A stretch of 64,000 nt of DNA from Streptomyces naganishii JCM 4654 (GTDB lineage: Bacteria; Actinomycetota; Actinomycetes; Streptomycetales; Streptomycetaceae). The translations under genes were made by a program, and so were the position numbers. The DNA lies in the NCBI RefSeq assembly GCF_014650575.1, contig NZ_BMVF01000018.1, forward strand, positions 82,696 to 146,695. Reading direction: 5' to 3'. The notes below the pieces were generated by a model. That model did no database searches, was not told the origin of the DNA, and worked only from the letters and a program-made list of their open reading frames with translations. Shown piece by piece: positions 27,387 through 35,857 of this stretch. Each line of letters starts with the position of its first letter. Positions within the stretch are counted from its first letter, which is position 1.

Positions 27387-28136
27387 TCAAGAGTCCCGGC
27401 GCTTGACCCGCGCCGGGTCCGGCAGCGCCCCCGTCATCCCCGGCAGGAAGTCCGTGAACAGCTCGTGCACCTCGTGCACGAGGGGCCGCAGGACGCGGAA
27501 GCGGGCCAGTGCCACACCGCGTGCGGTGAGCCGCGCGCCCCGCTCGGCGAGGCGGTAGCTGCGCTCGCGCCCCGGGGTCCGGTCGAAGATCCAGTACAGC
27601 ACGAGCCCCATCTGCGCGAGCCACATCAGCTCGGGCAGCACCTCGCGCAGCTCCTCGGGCACCTTGGTCCTCGCCCCGTACAGCACCTGCCTGTGCACGC
27701 TGATGGCCTCCACGCGCGCGTGCTCGGACTCGGGGGAGAAGGGGCTGAGCGGGCTGTCGGGGTCGGCGGCGTTCTTGAAGAACTGCACCGCGAACTCGTG
27801 GTACGGCGTGGCCACGTCCAGCCAGGTCCGCAGCACCCCCGCCAGCCGCGCCTCCAGGTCGGTCTCCCGGGCCAGGACCTCCCGGACCGCCTCCTGGTGC
27901 TCGGCGGCGATCCGGTCGTAGAAGCCCTGGATCAGGTGCTCCTTGCCCTCGAAGTAGTAGTAGGCGTTGCCGACGGAGACCCCGGCCTCCTTGGCGATGG
28001 CCCGCATCGTCGTCTTGTCGTACCCGCGCTCCTGGAACAGCCGCATGGCCGTCTCCAGGATCAGCGCGCGGGTCTGCTCGGACTTGCTGGGACTCACACC
28101 GCCGGCACCGCGGCCGTCGTCACTCTTCTGGGGCAC
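27387..28136 (-). CDS. TetR-family transcriptional regulator
   Basis: 249 residues from GTG 28136 (GTG 14 codons later possible). HTH at the N-terminus: TRALILETAMRLFQERGYDKTTMRAIAKEAGVSVGNAYYYFEGKEHLIQGF. The C-terminal ligand domain is helical with no recognised ligand. Last gene of a three-gene unit (membrane protein, DCC protein, regulator; 9 nt and 4 nt junctions). Two identical dyads upstream of that unit are probably its own operator, giving autoregulation. Confidence 0.92.
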   Translation of the reverse strand: MPQKSDDGRGAGGVSPSKSEQTRALILETAMRLFQERGYDKTTMRAIAKEAGVSVGNAYYYFEGKEHLIQGFYDRIAAEHQEAVREVLARETDLEARLAGVLRTWLDVATPYHEFAVQFFKNAADPDSPLSPFSPESEHARVEAISVHRQVLYGARTKVPEELREVLPELMWLAQMGLVLYWIFDRTPGRERSYRLAERGARLTARGVALARFRVLRPLVHEVHELFTDFLPGMTGALPDPARVKRRDS

Positions 28137-28145
28137 GTGAAGAGC

Positions 28146-28685
28146 CTAGCCAGTGGGGCAGGCGCCGCCGTCGCAGCCGGGTGCGTCGTAGGTCCAGCCG
28201 ACGCGCCGGTCGTACGACCACCCGTCCCCGCGCCGGTAGACGCCCCCGCCCCACTTCGCGCCGTCCTCGCCCGCGCCGTTCCACCGCCGGCCGCGCCACT
28301 TGGCGGCGGCGAGCACCGCGCCCCGGGCGAGCCTGGCGCCCGCCGGGGTGCTGAGCCGGTGGGCGAGCGGCCGGTGCTCGCGCAGCGCCCACAGGACGAC
28401 GATCCAGGCGGCGGCTCCCCGGTAGACCTGCCCGGCGTCGCCCACGACGGTGACCTCCTCCAGGGAACTCCCGTGGTCGAGGCCGGGGAAGCGCCGCCGT
28501 GCCTGCTCGGAGCCGGCCGGCACGAGCTCCAGCGGGACCAGTTGGCGCTGCCTGACGAGCCAGTCGCGCACGAAGGCGCACAGCGAGCACTCGGCGTCGT
28601 ACAGGACGGTCAGCCCGCGGACCGGGACGCGCACGGCGCCCCGGTCCGCCGGACCACGGCCGGCCGGCCCCGGCACCGCGCTCAC
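28146..28685 (-). CDS. DCC-family thiol-disulfide oxidoreductase-like protein (DUF393)
   Basis: 179 residues from GTG 28685, overlapping the upstream stop by GTGA. Thioredoxin-like motif YDAECSLCAF, the D-x-x-C-x-x-C that names the family, right after the first strand (LTVLYDAE). C-terminal 50 residues are Arg/Gly/Trp-rich and end CDGGACPTG with a further Cys pair. Likely a redox or cofactor-linked protein working with the adjacent membrane protein. Confidence 0.82.
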   Translation of the reverse strand: MSAVPGPAGRGPADRGAVRVPVRGLTVLYDAECSLCAFVRDWLVRQRQLVPLELVPAGSEQARRRFPGLDHGSSLEEVTVVGDAGQVYRGAAAWIVVLWALREHRPLAHRLSTPAGARLARGAVLAAAKWRGRRWNGAGEDGAKWGGGVYRRGDGWSYDRRVGWTYDAPGCDGGACPTG

Positions 28686-29089
28686 GCCTCGCCCGCCGGG
28701 GTGACGAAGCCCTGCGGCCCGACCGGCGGAACCTGCTCGCGCTCCATCACGCCGCGCCGCCGGATCCGGTTGAGCACGTACACGTTGCCCAGGTGCATCG
28801 CGCCGAGCACCAGCAGCACCACGCCGAGCTTGGTCGACAGGGCCTCGAAGATCCCGCGCGCGTCCTCGATGTCCTGGCCGCCGCTCAGATACAGCGCGAC
28901 GAAGCCGAGGTTGACGAGGTAGAAGCCGACCACCAGCAGGTGGTTCACCGCGTCCGCGAGCTTCTCGTCGCCGTGCAGCACGTCGGCGAGGAAGATCCGC
29001 CCGTTCCTGCTGAGCGTGCGGGCCACCCAGACGGTCAGGGCGATGCTGACGAGCAGATAGATGACGTAGGCGATGACCGTACGGTCCAT
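28682..29089 (-). CDS. Small integral membrane protein of the TetR-controlled operon
   Basis: 135 residues from ATG 29089 with GGGTGGGGA just upstream. Three to four hydrophobic segments (TVIAYVIYLLVSIALTVWVA, NHLLVVGFYLVNLGFVALYL, LGVVLLVLGAMHLGNVYVL). No catalytic motif recognised. First gene of the operon; two operator-like dyads lie 14 and 59 bp upstream of its start. Confidence 0.75.
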   Translation of the reverse strand: MDRTVIAYVIYLLVSIALTVWVARTLSRNGRIFLADVLHGDEKLADAVNHLLVVGFYLVNLGFVALYLSGGQDIEDARGIFEALSTKLGVVLLVLGAMHLGNVYVLNRIRRRGVMEREQVPPVGPQGFVTPAGEA

Positions 29090-29102
29090 GTCCCCACCCT
29101 TC

Positions 29103-29161
29103 TTGAACACGTTCAAAACGTTGTCGTGGACGACTGTAGACCTGTTTTTGAACACGTTCAA
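29103..29161 (-). promoter_or_regulatory. Duplicated operator TTGAAC-AC-GTTCAA upstream of the TetR operon
   Basis: The 14-bp element TTGAACACGTTCAA occurs twice, at 29103-29116 and 29148-29161 (45 bp start to start). Each is a 6-bp inverted repeat around a 2-bp centre, typical of TetR operators. They bracket the probable promoter of the minus-strand operon (minus-strand TACAGT lies between them), so binding would block transcription. No other copy was noticed in the window. Confidence 0.8.
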
Positions 29162-29212
29162 CGGGAAGGGCGGACGGGGCCCGGTGACCCGCGCCTCAGC
29201 CCCTGGACCTCA

Positions 29213-29257
29213 CGGCCGTCCCGGCCTTCCCGGCCTTCCCGGCCTTCCCGGCCCTCA
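29213..29257. repeat. 9-bp tandem repeat CGGCCTTCC
   Basis: Three exact copies (29222-29248) flanked by degenerate copies (CGGCCGTCC, CGGCCCTCA). It ends at the stop of the VOC gene and lies between that gene and the TetR operon promoter. Confidence 0.8.
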
Positions 29258-29665
29258 AGGCCGGCGGCCCAGCTCCGGCCGTTTGGTGTAGTCGGTGAAG
29301 CCCAGGATGTTGCCCCAGGGGTCGGCGATCTCCACGCTCCAGCCGGTGGCCACCGCGAACGGCTGGTCCAGCAGCACGATCCCGGCCGCCGTCAGCTCCC
29401 GCGCCGCCGCCCGCGCGTCCGCGACCTCCAGCCACACGCGCGGGGCCATCCACGGCGGCGGCCGGTGCCCGAGCACCTCCTCCAGCCGGAGCAGGATCCC
29501 CGGCGTCTCGGCCCCGACCCGCAGCCCCGCGATCCCGGCCTCGTCCAGCCGGAACCCCACCGCGAACCCGGCCCGCCCGTAGAACCGGACGGCCTCGTCG
29601 AGGTCCCCCACGCACAACAGCACGTTGTCGAACCCGAGCAGCTCGTACGACTCGTCATCTGACAT
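29255..29665 (-). CDS. Glyoxalase/VOC-superfamily protein
   Basis: 136 residues from ATG 29665. Two beta-alpha-beta-beta-beta modules: LGFDNVLLCVGDLDEAVRFYGR with FAVGFRLDEAG, then VWLEVADARAAARELTAAG with TGWSVEIADPWGNILGFTDY. Acidic and polar residues at metal-ligand positions are partly kept. Substrate unknown; such proteins include dioxygenases and antibiotic-binding proteins. Confidence 0.85.
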   Translation of the reverse strand: MSDDESYELLGFDNVLLCVGDLDEAVRFYGRAGFAVGFRLDEAGIAGLRVGAETPGILLRLEEVLGHRPPPWMAPRVWLEVADARAAARELTAAGIVLLDQPFAVATGWSVEIADPWGNILGFTDYTKRPELGRRP

Positions 29666-29705
29666 GCCATCAGATATTAGGCGGGCGCACCCGCCCACTC
29701 ACGCA

Positions 29706-29754
29706 ACGACGCGGACCCCGCTCCGGCCGGAAGCCGGTGCGGGGTCCGCGTCGT
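29706..29754 (-). terminator. sdh operon terminator
   Basis: Perfect 16-bp arms ACGACGCGGACCCCGC / GCGGGGTCCGCGTCGT with a 17-nt loop, 25 nt beyond the sdhB stop. It separates sdh from the VOC gene on the same strand. Confidence 0.88.
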
Positions 29755-29778
29755 CGTACGCCGAGGAGCCGGTCGGGC

Positions 29779-30552
29779 TCAGAAGCGCCGCGTGATCAGC
29801 GCGCGCTTCACCTCCGCGATGGCCTTCGTCACCTCGATGCCGCGCGGGCAGGCGTCGGTGCAGTTGAAGGTGGTGCGGCAGCGCCAGACGCCGTCCTTGT
29901 CGTTGAGGATCTCCAGCCGCTGCTCGCCGGCCTCGTCGCGCGAGTCGAAGATGAAGCGGTGGGCGTTGACGATGGCCGCCGGGCCGAAGTACTGGCCGTC
30001 GTTCCAGAACACCGGGCACGAGGACGTGCAGGCGGCGCACAGGATGCACTTCGTCGTGTCGTCGAAGCGGGCGCGGTCCTCGGCCGACTGCAGACGCTCA
30101 CGCGTCGGCTCGTTGGTGTCCTTGGTGACCAGGAACGGCATGACGTCCCGGTACGCCTGGAAGAACGGCTCCATGTCCACGACCAGGTCCTTCAGGACCG
30201 TCAGGCCCTTGATGGGCTCGACCGTGATCGGCTTCTCGGGGTTGATGTCCTTGATGAGGGTCTTGCAGGCGAGGCGGTTCTTGCCGTTGATCCTCATCGC
30301 GTCCGAGCCGCAGATGCCGTGGGCGCAGGAGCGGCGGAAGGTCAGGGTGCCGTCCAGGTCCCACTTGATCTTGTGGAGGCCGTCGAGGACGCGCTCCTTC
30401 GGGTCGATCTCCAGCTGGAAGTCTTCCCAGGTCGCCTCCGCCGAGACCTCCGAGTTGAAGCGGCGGACGCGGAAGGTGACGGTGATGTACGGGGAGTCGG
30501 CGAAGCCGGGCTCGGGGGCCGCGTCCGCCTTCTCCATGGTCGGGGTTGCCAT
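29779..30552 (-). CDS. sdhB: Succinate dehydrogenase iron-sulfur subunit
   Basis: 257 residues. [2Fe-2S] ligands C76, C81, D84 and C96 (SCAHGICGSDAM; Asp in the third position as in E. coli SdhB), [4Fe-4S] C169-x2-C172-x2-C175 and C235, [3Fe-4S] C179, C225, C231 (CILCAACTSSCP, CRTTFNCTDACP). It passes electrons from SdhA flavin to the membrane quinone site. ATG overlaps the sdhA stop (TGATG). Last gene of sdhCDAB. Confidence 0.97.
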   Translation of the reverse strand: MATPTMEKADAAPEPGFADSPYITVTFRVRRFNSEVSAEATWEDFQLEIDPKERVLDGLHKIKWDLDGTLTFRRSCAHGICGSDAMRINGKNRLACKTLIKDINPEKPITVEPIKGLTVLKDLVVDMEPFFQAYRDVMPFLVTKDTNEPTRERLQSAEDRARFDDTTKCILCAACTSSCPVFWNDGQYFGPAAIVNAHRFIFDSRDEAGEQRLEILNDKDGVWRCRTTFNCTDACPRGIEVTKAIAEVKRALITRRF

Positions 30553-32306
30553 CAGTACTTACGCTCCATCGGCTGGTAGCGGGTCTGGACGACCGGCTTG
30601 TAGTCGAGACGGACGGTTTCGGACCCGTCGGCGCCGACCTCGCGGTACGCCATGGTGTGGCGCATGAAGTTGACGTCGTCGCGGTTGGGGTAGTCCTCGC
30701 GGTAGTGACCGCCGCGGGACTCCTTGCGGGCCAGCGCGGAGATCGCCATGACCTCGGCCAGGTCCAGCAGGTTGCCCAGCTCGATGGCCTCCAGGAGGTC
30801 GGTGTTGAACCGCTTGCCCTTGTCCTGGATCGCCACGTTCTTGTAGCGCTCGCGCAGCTCCGCGATCTTCTCGACCGCCGTCTTGATGGTCTGCTCGGTG
30901 CGGAAGACCATGACGTTGGCGTCCATGGTCTCCTGCAGCTCGCGGCGGATGTTCGCCACCCGCTCGGTGCCGGTGGAGGTCCGCAGCCGCTCGATCTGCT
31001 CGACCACGAGGGCCTCGGGATTCTCCGGCAGCTCGACGAAGTCGGCCCGCTGGGAGTACTCGGCGGCCGCGATGCCGGCCCGGCGGCCGAACACGTTGAT
31101 GTCGAGCAGCGAGTTGGTGCCCAGGCGGTTGGCGCCGTGCACCGACACGCAGGCGACCTCGCCGGCCGCGTACAGGCCGGGGACGACGGTGGTGTTGTCC
31201 GCCAGCACCTCGCCCTGGACGTTGGTCGGGATGCCGCCCATGGCGTAGTGCGCGGTCGGCTGGATCGGGATCGGGTCCGTGTAGGGCTCGATGCCGAGGT
31301 AGGTGCGCGCGAACTCGGTGATGTCCGGGAGCTTGGCGTCCAGCTGCTCCGGCGGCAGGTGGGTCAGGTCCAGGTAGACGTGGTCGCCCTCGGGACCGCA
31401 GCCGCGGCCCTCGCGGATCTCCGTGTAGATCGACCGGGACACGACGTCACGCGAGGCCAGGTCCTTCATGACGGGCGCGTACTTCTCCATGAAGCGCTCG
31501 CCGTCCTTGTTGCGCAGGATGCCGCCCTCACCGCGGGCGCCCTCGGTGAGCAGGATGCCCATGCGCCAGATGCCGGTCGGGTGGAACTGGAAGAACTCCA
31601 TGTCCTCCAGCGGCAGCCCGCGGCGGTAGACGGCCGCCTGGCCGTCACCGGTCAGCGTGTGCGCGTTGGACGTCACCCGGAAGAACTTGCCGCAGCCGCC
31701 CGAGGCGTAGATCACGGCCTTCGCCTGGAAGATGTGGATCTCGCCGGTCGCCAGCTCGTACGCCACCACGCCGGCCGAGCGCTTGACGCCGTCGACCTCG
31801 GTGATCAGCTGGTCGAGGACGTAGAACTCGTTGAAGAACTCCACGCCCTCCTTGACGCAGTTCTGGTACAGCGTCTGGAGGATCATGTGACCGGTGCGGT
31901 CGGCCGCGTAGCAGGAGCGGCGGACCGGGGCCTCGCCGTGGTTGCGGCTGTGACCGCCGAAGCGGCGCTGGTCGATCGTGCCGTCCGGGGTGCGGTTGAA
32001 CGGCAGGCCCATCTTCTCCAGGTCGAGGACGGAGTCGATGGCCTCCTTCGCCAGGATCTCGGCGGCGTCCTGGTCGACCAGGTAGTCACCGCCCTTGACC
32101 GTGTCGAAGGTGTGCCACTCCCAGTTGTCCTCCTCCACGTTGGCCAGCGCGGCGGCCATGCCGCCCTGCGCGGCGCCCGTGTGGGAGCGGGTGGGGTACA
32201 GCTTGGTCAGGACCGCGGTGCGGCTGCGCTTGGTCGACTCGATGGCCGCGCGCATGCCGGCACCGCCGGCGCCGACGATGACGGTGTCGTACTTGTGGAT
32301 CTTCAT
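30552..32306 (-). CDS. sdhA: Succinate dehydrogenase flavoprotein subunit
   Basis: 584 residues. FAD-binding VIVGAGGAGMRAA at 9-21, flavinylated His42 in RSHTGAAQGGM, substrate loop with HPTGI, ARGEGG and catalytic RSCYAADRTGH; C-terminal capping helix ends DYKPVVQTRYQPM. It oxidises succinate to fumarate in the TCA cycle on the cytoplasmic face. Starts 25 nt after the sdhD stop. Confidence 0.97.
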   Translation of the reverse strand: MKIHKYDTVIVGAGGAGMRAAIESTKRSRTAVLTKLYPTRSHTGAAQGGMAAALANVEEDNWEWHTFDTVKGGDYLVDQDAAEILAKEAIDSVLDLEKMGLPFNRTPDGTIDQRRFGGHSRNHGEAPVRRSCYAADRTGHMILQTLYQNCVKEGVEFFNEFYVLDQLITEVDGVKRSAGVVAYELATGEIHIFQAKAVIYASGGCGKFFRVTSNAHTLTGDGQAAVYRRGLPLEDMEFFQFHPTGIWRMGILLTEGARGEGGILRNKDGERFMEKYAPVMKDLASRDVVSRSIYTEIREGRGCGPEGDHVYLDLTHLPPEQLDAKLPDITEFARTYLGIEPYTDPIPIQPTAHYAMGGIPTNVQGEVLADNTTVVPGLYAAGEVACVSVHGANRLGTNSLLDINVFGRRAGIAAAEYSQRADFVELPENPEALVVEQIERLRTSTGTERVANIRRELQETMDANVMVFRTEQTIKTAVEKIAELRERYKNVAIQDKGKRFNTDLLEAIELGNLLDLAEVMAISALARKESRGGHYREDYPNRDDVNFMRHTMAYREVGADGSETVRLDYKPVVQTRYQPMERKY

Positions 32307-32331
32307 CAGGAAAATACCTCGGTCCCGGGGC

Positions 32332-32811
32332 CTAGCGGATGTTCGGGTCGAAGGTGAAGATCACCAGCGTGCCCAGCAGGATGGTCCACACCGTGGCGGT
32401 GTACAGCAGACCCTTCAGCCACAGGCGCGTGTTCGCGCGCTCCGCGTAGTCGTTGATGACCGTGCGCAGGCCGTTGCAGCCGTGCAGCATGGCCAGCCAC
32501 AGCATGAGCAGGTCCCAGACCTGCCACCAGGGGGAGGCCCAGCGGCCGGCCACGAAGGCGAAGCCGATCTTGGAGACGCCGCCGTCCAGCACGAGCTGGA
32601 TCAGCAGGTGGCCGATGACCAGGACGACCAGGACGACACCCGACAGGCGCATGAACAGCCAGGCGGCCATCTCGAAGTTGCCCCGGGTCGACTTCGGGGT
32701 CTTCTTGGTGCGCTGCCGCGGGGCCTCGATGTACGGCGCCGGGTTGTCGACGTTGTACGAGCCGCCCTCGACGGGGCCGACGCCGGAAGCGGTGGTTTCA
32801 GTGGTGGACAT
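32332..32811 (-). CDS. sdhD: Succinate dehydrogenase membrane anchor
   Basis: 159 residues from ATG 32811. Hydrophilic N-terminus of about 45 residues, then three helices (FMRLSGVVLVVLVIGHLLIQL, WDLLMLWLAMLHGCNGLRTVI, LLYTATVWTILLGTLVIFTF). His in IGHLL and in LHGCNGLR are candidate heme b ligands. Binds SdhAB to the membrane with SdhC. Confidence 0.92.
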   Translation of the reverse strand: MSTTETTASGVGPVEGGSYNVDNPAPYIEAPRQRTKKTPKSTRGNFEMAAWLFMRLSGVVLVVLVIGHLLIQLVLDGGVSKIGFAFVAGRWASPWWQVWDLLMLWLAMLHGCNGLRTVINDYAERANTRLWLKGLLYTATVWTILLGTLVIFTFDPNIR

Positions 32812-32816
32812 CTGCG

Positions 32817-33197
32817 TCAGCTCCCGAACACGACTCGAGCGGCGTGGCCCAGGACGGGGTAGATCGCCCCGAGCATGAGCACGATCCAGACACCGACGAC
32901 GGTCCAGAGCATCTGCTTCTGGTACCGGGCGCCCTTGGCCCAGAAGTCGACGGCGATGACACGCAGGCCGTTGAGCGCGTGGAAGAGGATGGCGGCGACG
33001 AGGCCGTACTCCAGCACGGCGACGATCGGCGTCTTGTACGTGGCTACGACCTTGTCGTAGTCCTCGGGCGAGACGCGGACGAGTGCGGTGTCCAGGACGT
33101 GGACGAACAGGAAGAAGAAGATGAGGACGCCGGTGACTCGATGAGCCACCCAGGACCACATTCCTTCCCGGCCGCGGTACAGCGTTCCAGCCGGCAC
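32817..33197 (-). CDS. sdhC: Succinate dehydrogenase cytochrome b subunit
   Basis: 126 residues from GTG 33197. Three helices with the SdhC signature HRVTGVLIFFFLFVHVLDTALV and FHALNGLRVIAVDFW; His in FVHV and FHAL are heme/quinone-site candidates. First gene of sdhCDAB; the promoter must lie in 33198-33345, next to the 3' end of the decarboxylase gene. Confidence 0.93.
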   Translation of the reverse strand: MPAGTLYRGREGMWSWVAHRVTGVLIFFFLFVHVLDTALVRVSPEDYDKVVATYKTPIVAVLEYGLVAAILFHALNGLRVIAVDFWAKGARYQKQMLWTVVGVWIVLMLGAIYPVLGHAARVVFGS

Positions 33198-33345
33198 GGA
33201 AGAACCCTCCGGGAGCGGGGACTAGGGCCGCGCCGGCTTCACTGTCGGTCGGGCCCGGCCGGGTACGGTCCACCGGCCCCCAGCATCGTAGCGACCGGTG
33301 CCTGTGGTGCTTACAGGGGGCCTGGTCATGTGATCAAACTGGCAC

Positions 33346-33846
33346 TCAAAGGGGCACGGACGGGTTAGCGGCCCCGGCGTGGCGGCCCCGGATGGCGCGA
33401 ACCAGCCGTCCGCGCGCCAGGCGGCGCAGTTCCTCCGCCGCGACCTGCCGCTCCTCCTCCGGATCGCCTGCCAGCCGGGAGCGGATGGCGGCCAGGACGC
33501 GGTCGGGCACCTCGTCCGGCGCGATGCCGTCCAGGCAGATCACGAACACGTGCCCGAACCGGCTCTCGTACGCCGCGTGGGCCGCGCCCAGCGCGGTCTG
33601 CGCCGCCGAGTACGCCCCCTCGGGCAGCGCGGGCAGCGACTCGTGGGCCAGCGCCCCGGCCAGGTCCGCCGGCCCCAGGTCGTACGCCGCCTCGTCCGCC
33701 GCCGCGAGCAGGGCGGGCAGGTCGGGATAGGGGCGGTGCGCGGTGACACGGTCGGCCCAGCGGGGGCTGTGCAGGCAGGTCAGCAGGGTGCGGTGGGCCT
33801 CGTCGGCCGGGGCGGTGTTGAAGCGCTCCAGATTCTGCGGGGGCAG
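33346..33846 (-). CDS. OHCU decarboxylase-like protein with no canonical start codon
   Basis: Protein-like frame of 166 residues: LPPQNLERFNTAPADEA, then CLHSPRWADRVTAHRPYPDL, AADEAAYDLGPADL, AHAAYESRFGHVFVICLDG and RQVAAEELRRLARGRLVRAI, matching the uric-acid pathway 2-oxo-4-hydroxy-4-carboxy-5-ureidoimidazoline decarboxylase family, although the HPRIG-type motif is not kept. From the upstream stop (TGA near 33930) to Val in GHVF there is no ATG, GTG or TTG in this frame. A CTG at 33844-33846 preceded by GAGGA six bases upstream is the best initiator. The alternative is a frameshift from an ATG in the next frame (around 33931-33952, MTHLTQHPLPP-like). Confidence 0.65.
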   Translation of the reverse strand: MPPQNLERFNTAPADEAHRTLLTCLHSPRWADRVTAHRPYPDLPALLAAADEAAYDLGPADLAGALAHESLPALPEGAYSAAQTALGAAHAAYESRFGHVFVICLDGIAPDEVPDRVLAAIRSRLAGDPEEERQVAAEELRRLARGRLVRAIRGRHAGAANPSVPL

Positions 33847-34047
33847 CGTGGGTCCTCGGCGTGGGATGCGGCGACGCCCGCTGTGGGCGTCCCGTGCGTG
33901 GCGGCAGGGGATGCTGTGTGAGATGTGTCATTACGTTATCGGGTGTGCTCATGACGTGTCCGGTCGATGCCCCGATTTCACTCGGACGGGAGAGTTTGGG
34001 AACGGCCGGTGGACACCCCCGCTGTGCACAGGCCGTAGGTTGACCGT

Positions 34048-35694
34048 GTGAGTCAGCACAGGAGGCACCGGGCCCCGGCGCGCGGACCGCGGCACAGGAA
34101 GGCGCTGGCCGGCGGGGCGTTCGCCGTGACGGTGGGGCTCGGCGTCGGCCTCGGCGTGTGGGCCTGGGGCGGCGACGGCTCCCCGGCCGGCTCGGCGCGG
34201 CACGCCTCCGGCGCCGCGGACTCGTCCCCGGCCTCCCCGGGCGCCAGTCCCAGCCCCACCCGCAGCTATCCGCTGTCCGAGGCGCCGCGGACGATACCGG
34301 CCGTGCGCTCGCACACCGCGGCCCGCGGCCCCGGCTGGCGCCCCGCGCACGGCGAGCGCGTGGTGGTGAGCGACGCGTCCCTCGCGGACGAGGGCAGGCT
34401 GATAGCCGGCGAGCTCGGGCTGACGTACGCGGGCGAGAAGAACGACGTGCGCGCCGGGGACGTACGCCTCGCGCTCGGCGGCGGCCAGGGCGGCGACCCG
34501 GAGTCGTACACCATGACCGTGCGCGGCGGCCGGGTGGAGATCAGCGGGCCCGCCGACGCGGGCGTCTTCTACGGCACCCGCACGCTCAAGCAGGAGGTGC
34601 ACGGCGGCGGCACCGCCCCGGAGGGCGTGGTCCACGACGCGCCCGCCAAGCCCCGGCGCGGCTTCATGCTGGACATCGCGCGCAAGCCGTACACGGCCGG
34701 CTGGATAGAGGACCGCATACGCGAGCTCGGCGACCTGAAGTACAACGAGCTCGGACTGCACTTCTCCGACGACCAGGGCTTCCGCATCGAGTCCGACAGC
34801 CACCCCGAGATCGTCTCCAAGGACCATCTGACCAAGGCGCAGGTCAAGCAGATCGTCGACCTCGCGGCCGGCCGGCACATCACGGTCGTGCCCGAGATCG
34901 ACTCGCCCGGCCACCTGGGCGCGGTGATCGCCGCCCACCCCGACCTCCAGCTGCGCAACGCCCAGGGCGTGGCGACGCGCGGCGCCGTCGACATCTCCAA
35001 GGGGGGGTCCGCCGCGATCGTGGACGACCTCCTCGCCGAGTACGCCGGCCTCTTCCCCGGCGGCCAGTGGCACCTGGGCGGCGACGAGTACCAGGCGCTG
35101 ACCGTGCGCGACCCCGAGGCGTCCTACCCGCAACTGGCCGCCGCCGCGCGCAAGGCCCACGGCTCCGGCGCCACCGTCGCCGACCTGACCACCGACTGGC
35201 TGAACGACCGCGCCGCCACCGTCCGCGACCACGACCGCACCCCGCGCGCGTGGAACGACGGCTTCTTCCGCGACTCCTCGGTGCGGCCCGCCGGGGACAT
35301 GGTGGTCGCCTACTGGACCGGCAAGGAGCTCGGCGCCCGGCAGCCGGCCGAGTACCTCGCCGCCGGCCGCAAGGTCCTCAACTACAACGACGAGTTCCTG
35401 TACTACGTCCTCGGCGAGCCGCAGACCTTCGTCTACCCGACCGGGCAGCGCATCTACGAGCAGTGGACCCCGCGCGTGCTGCGCGGCACCCAGGCCGTCC
35501 CGGCCCGCTACGACTCCCAGATCCTCGGCGGCTCCTTCGCCGTCTGGTCGGACCTCGCAGGCGCCCAGACCCAGGACCAGGTGGCCGCCGGCATCCGCAT
35601 GCCCCTGCGGGCCACCGCCCAGAAACTCTGGGACTCGGGCCAACCGGCCCTGTCCTGGGCCCAGTTCAAGGACCTGGCGAACCGCCTGGGCTGA
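34048..35694 (+). CDS. Secreted GH20 beta-N-acetylhexosaminidase
   Basis: 548 residues from GTG 34048. N-terminal basic stretch and membrane helix (GGAFAVTVGLGVGLGVWAW), Ser/Pro/Ala-rich linker, GH20b-like domain (about 95-195), then the TIM barrel from RRGFMLDIARKPYT (about 208) with LHFSDDQGFRIES, VVPEIDSPGHLGA, catalytic pair D346-E347 in HLGGDEY, and W in AVWSD. Cleaves terminal GlcNAc from chitin or peptidoglycan fragments outside the cell. Confidence 0.92.
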   Translation: MSQHRRHRAPARGPRHRKALAGGAFAVTVGLGVGLGVWAWGGDGSPAGSARHASGAADSSPASPGASPSPTRSYPLSEAPRTIPAVRSHTAARGPGWRPAHGERVVVSDASLADEGRLIAGELGLTYAGEKNDVRAGDVRLALGGGQGGDPESYTMTVRGGRVEISGPADAGVFYGTRTLKQEVHGGGTAPEGVVHDAPAKPRRGFMLDIARKPYTAGWIEDRIRELGDLKYNELGLHFSDDQGFRIESDSHPEIVSKDHLTKAQVKQIVDLAAGRHITVVPEIDSPGHLGAVIAAHPDLQLRNAQGVATRGAVDISKGGSAAIVDDLLAEYAGLFPGGQWHLGGDEYQALTVRDPEASYPQLAAAARKAHGSGATVADLTTDWLNDRAATVRDHDRTPRAWNDGFFRDSSVRPAGDMVVAYWTGKELGARQPAEYLAAGRKVLNYNDEFLYYVLGEPQTFVYPTGQRIYEQWTPRVLRGTQAVPARYDSQILGGSFAVWSDLAGAQTQDQVAAGIRMPLRATAQKLWDSGQPALSWAQFKDLANRLG

Positions 35695-35857
35695 CCGGGG
35701 CGACCCGGCTCCGAGTCGATCGCGCTGTTGGCTGGAATCTTTTCTTTCGTCTCCCCCTCGACTGACAGTGACGGGCGTGTGACACTACCGGGCGATCGCG
35801 CGCTGTAAGGGCGAGTGCGGGCTCCGTCAAGGTCGGCGCCCTGGCAAGGAGGCGTGG

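Noticed and set aside
29213..29257. Short tandem CGGCCTTCC array considered as a CRISPR or element end
   Set aside because: Units are 9 bp with no spacers; it is simple slippage at a gene end.
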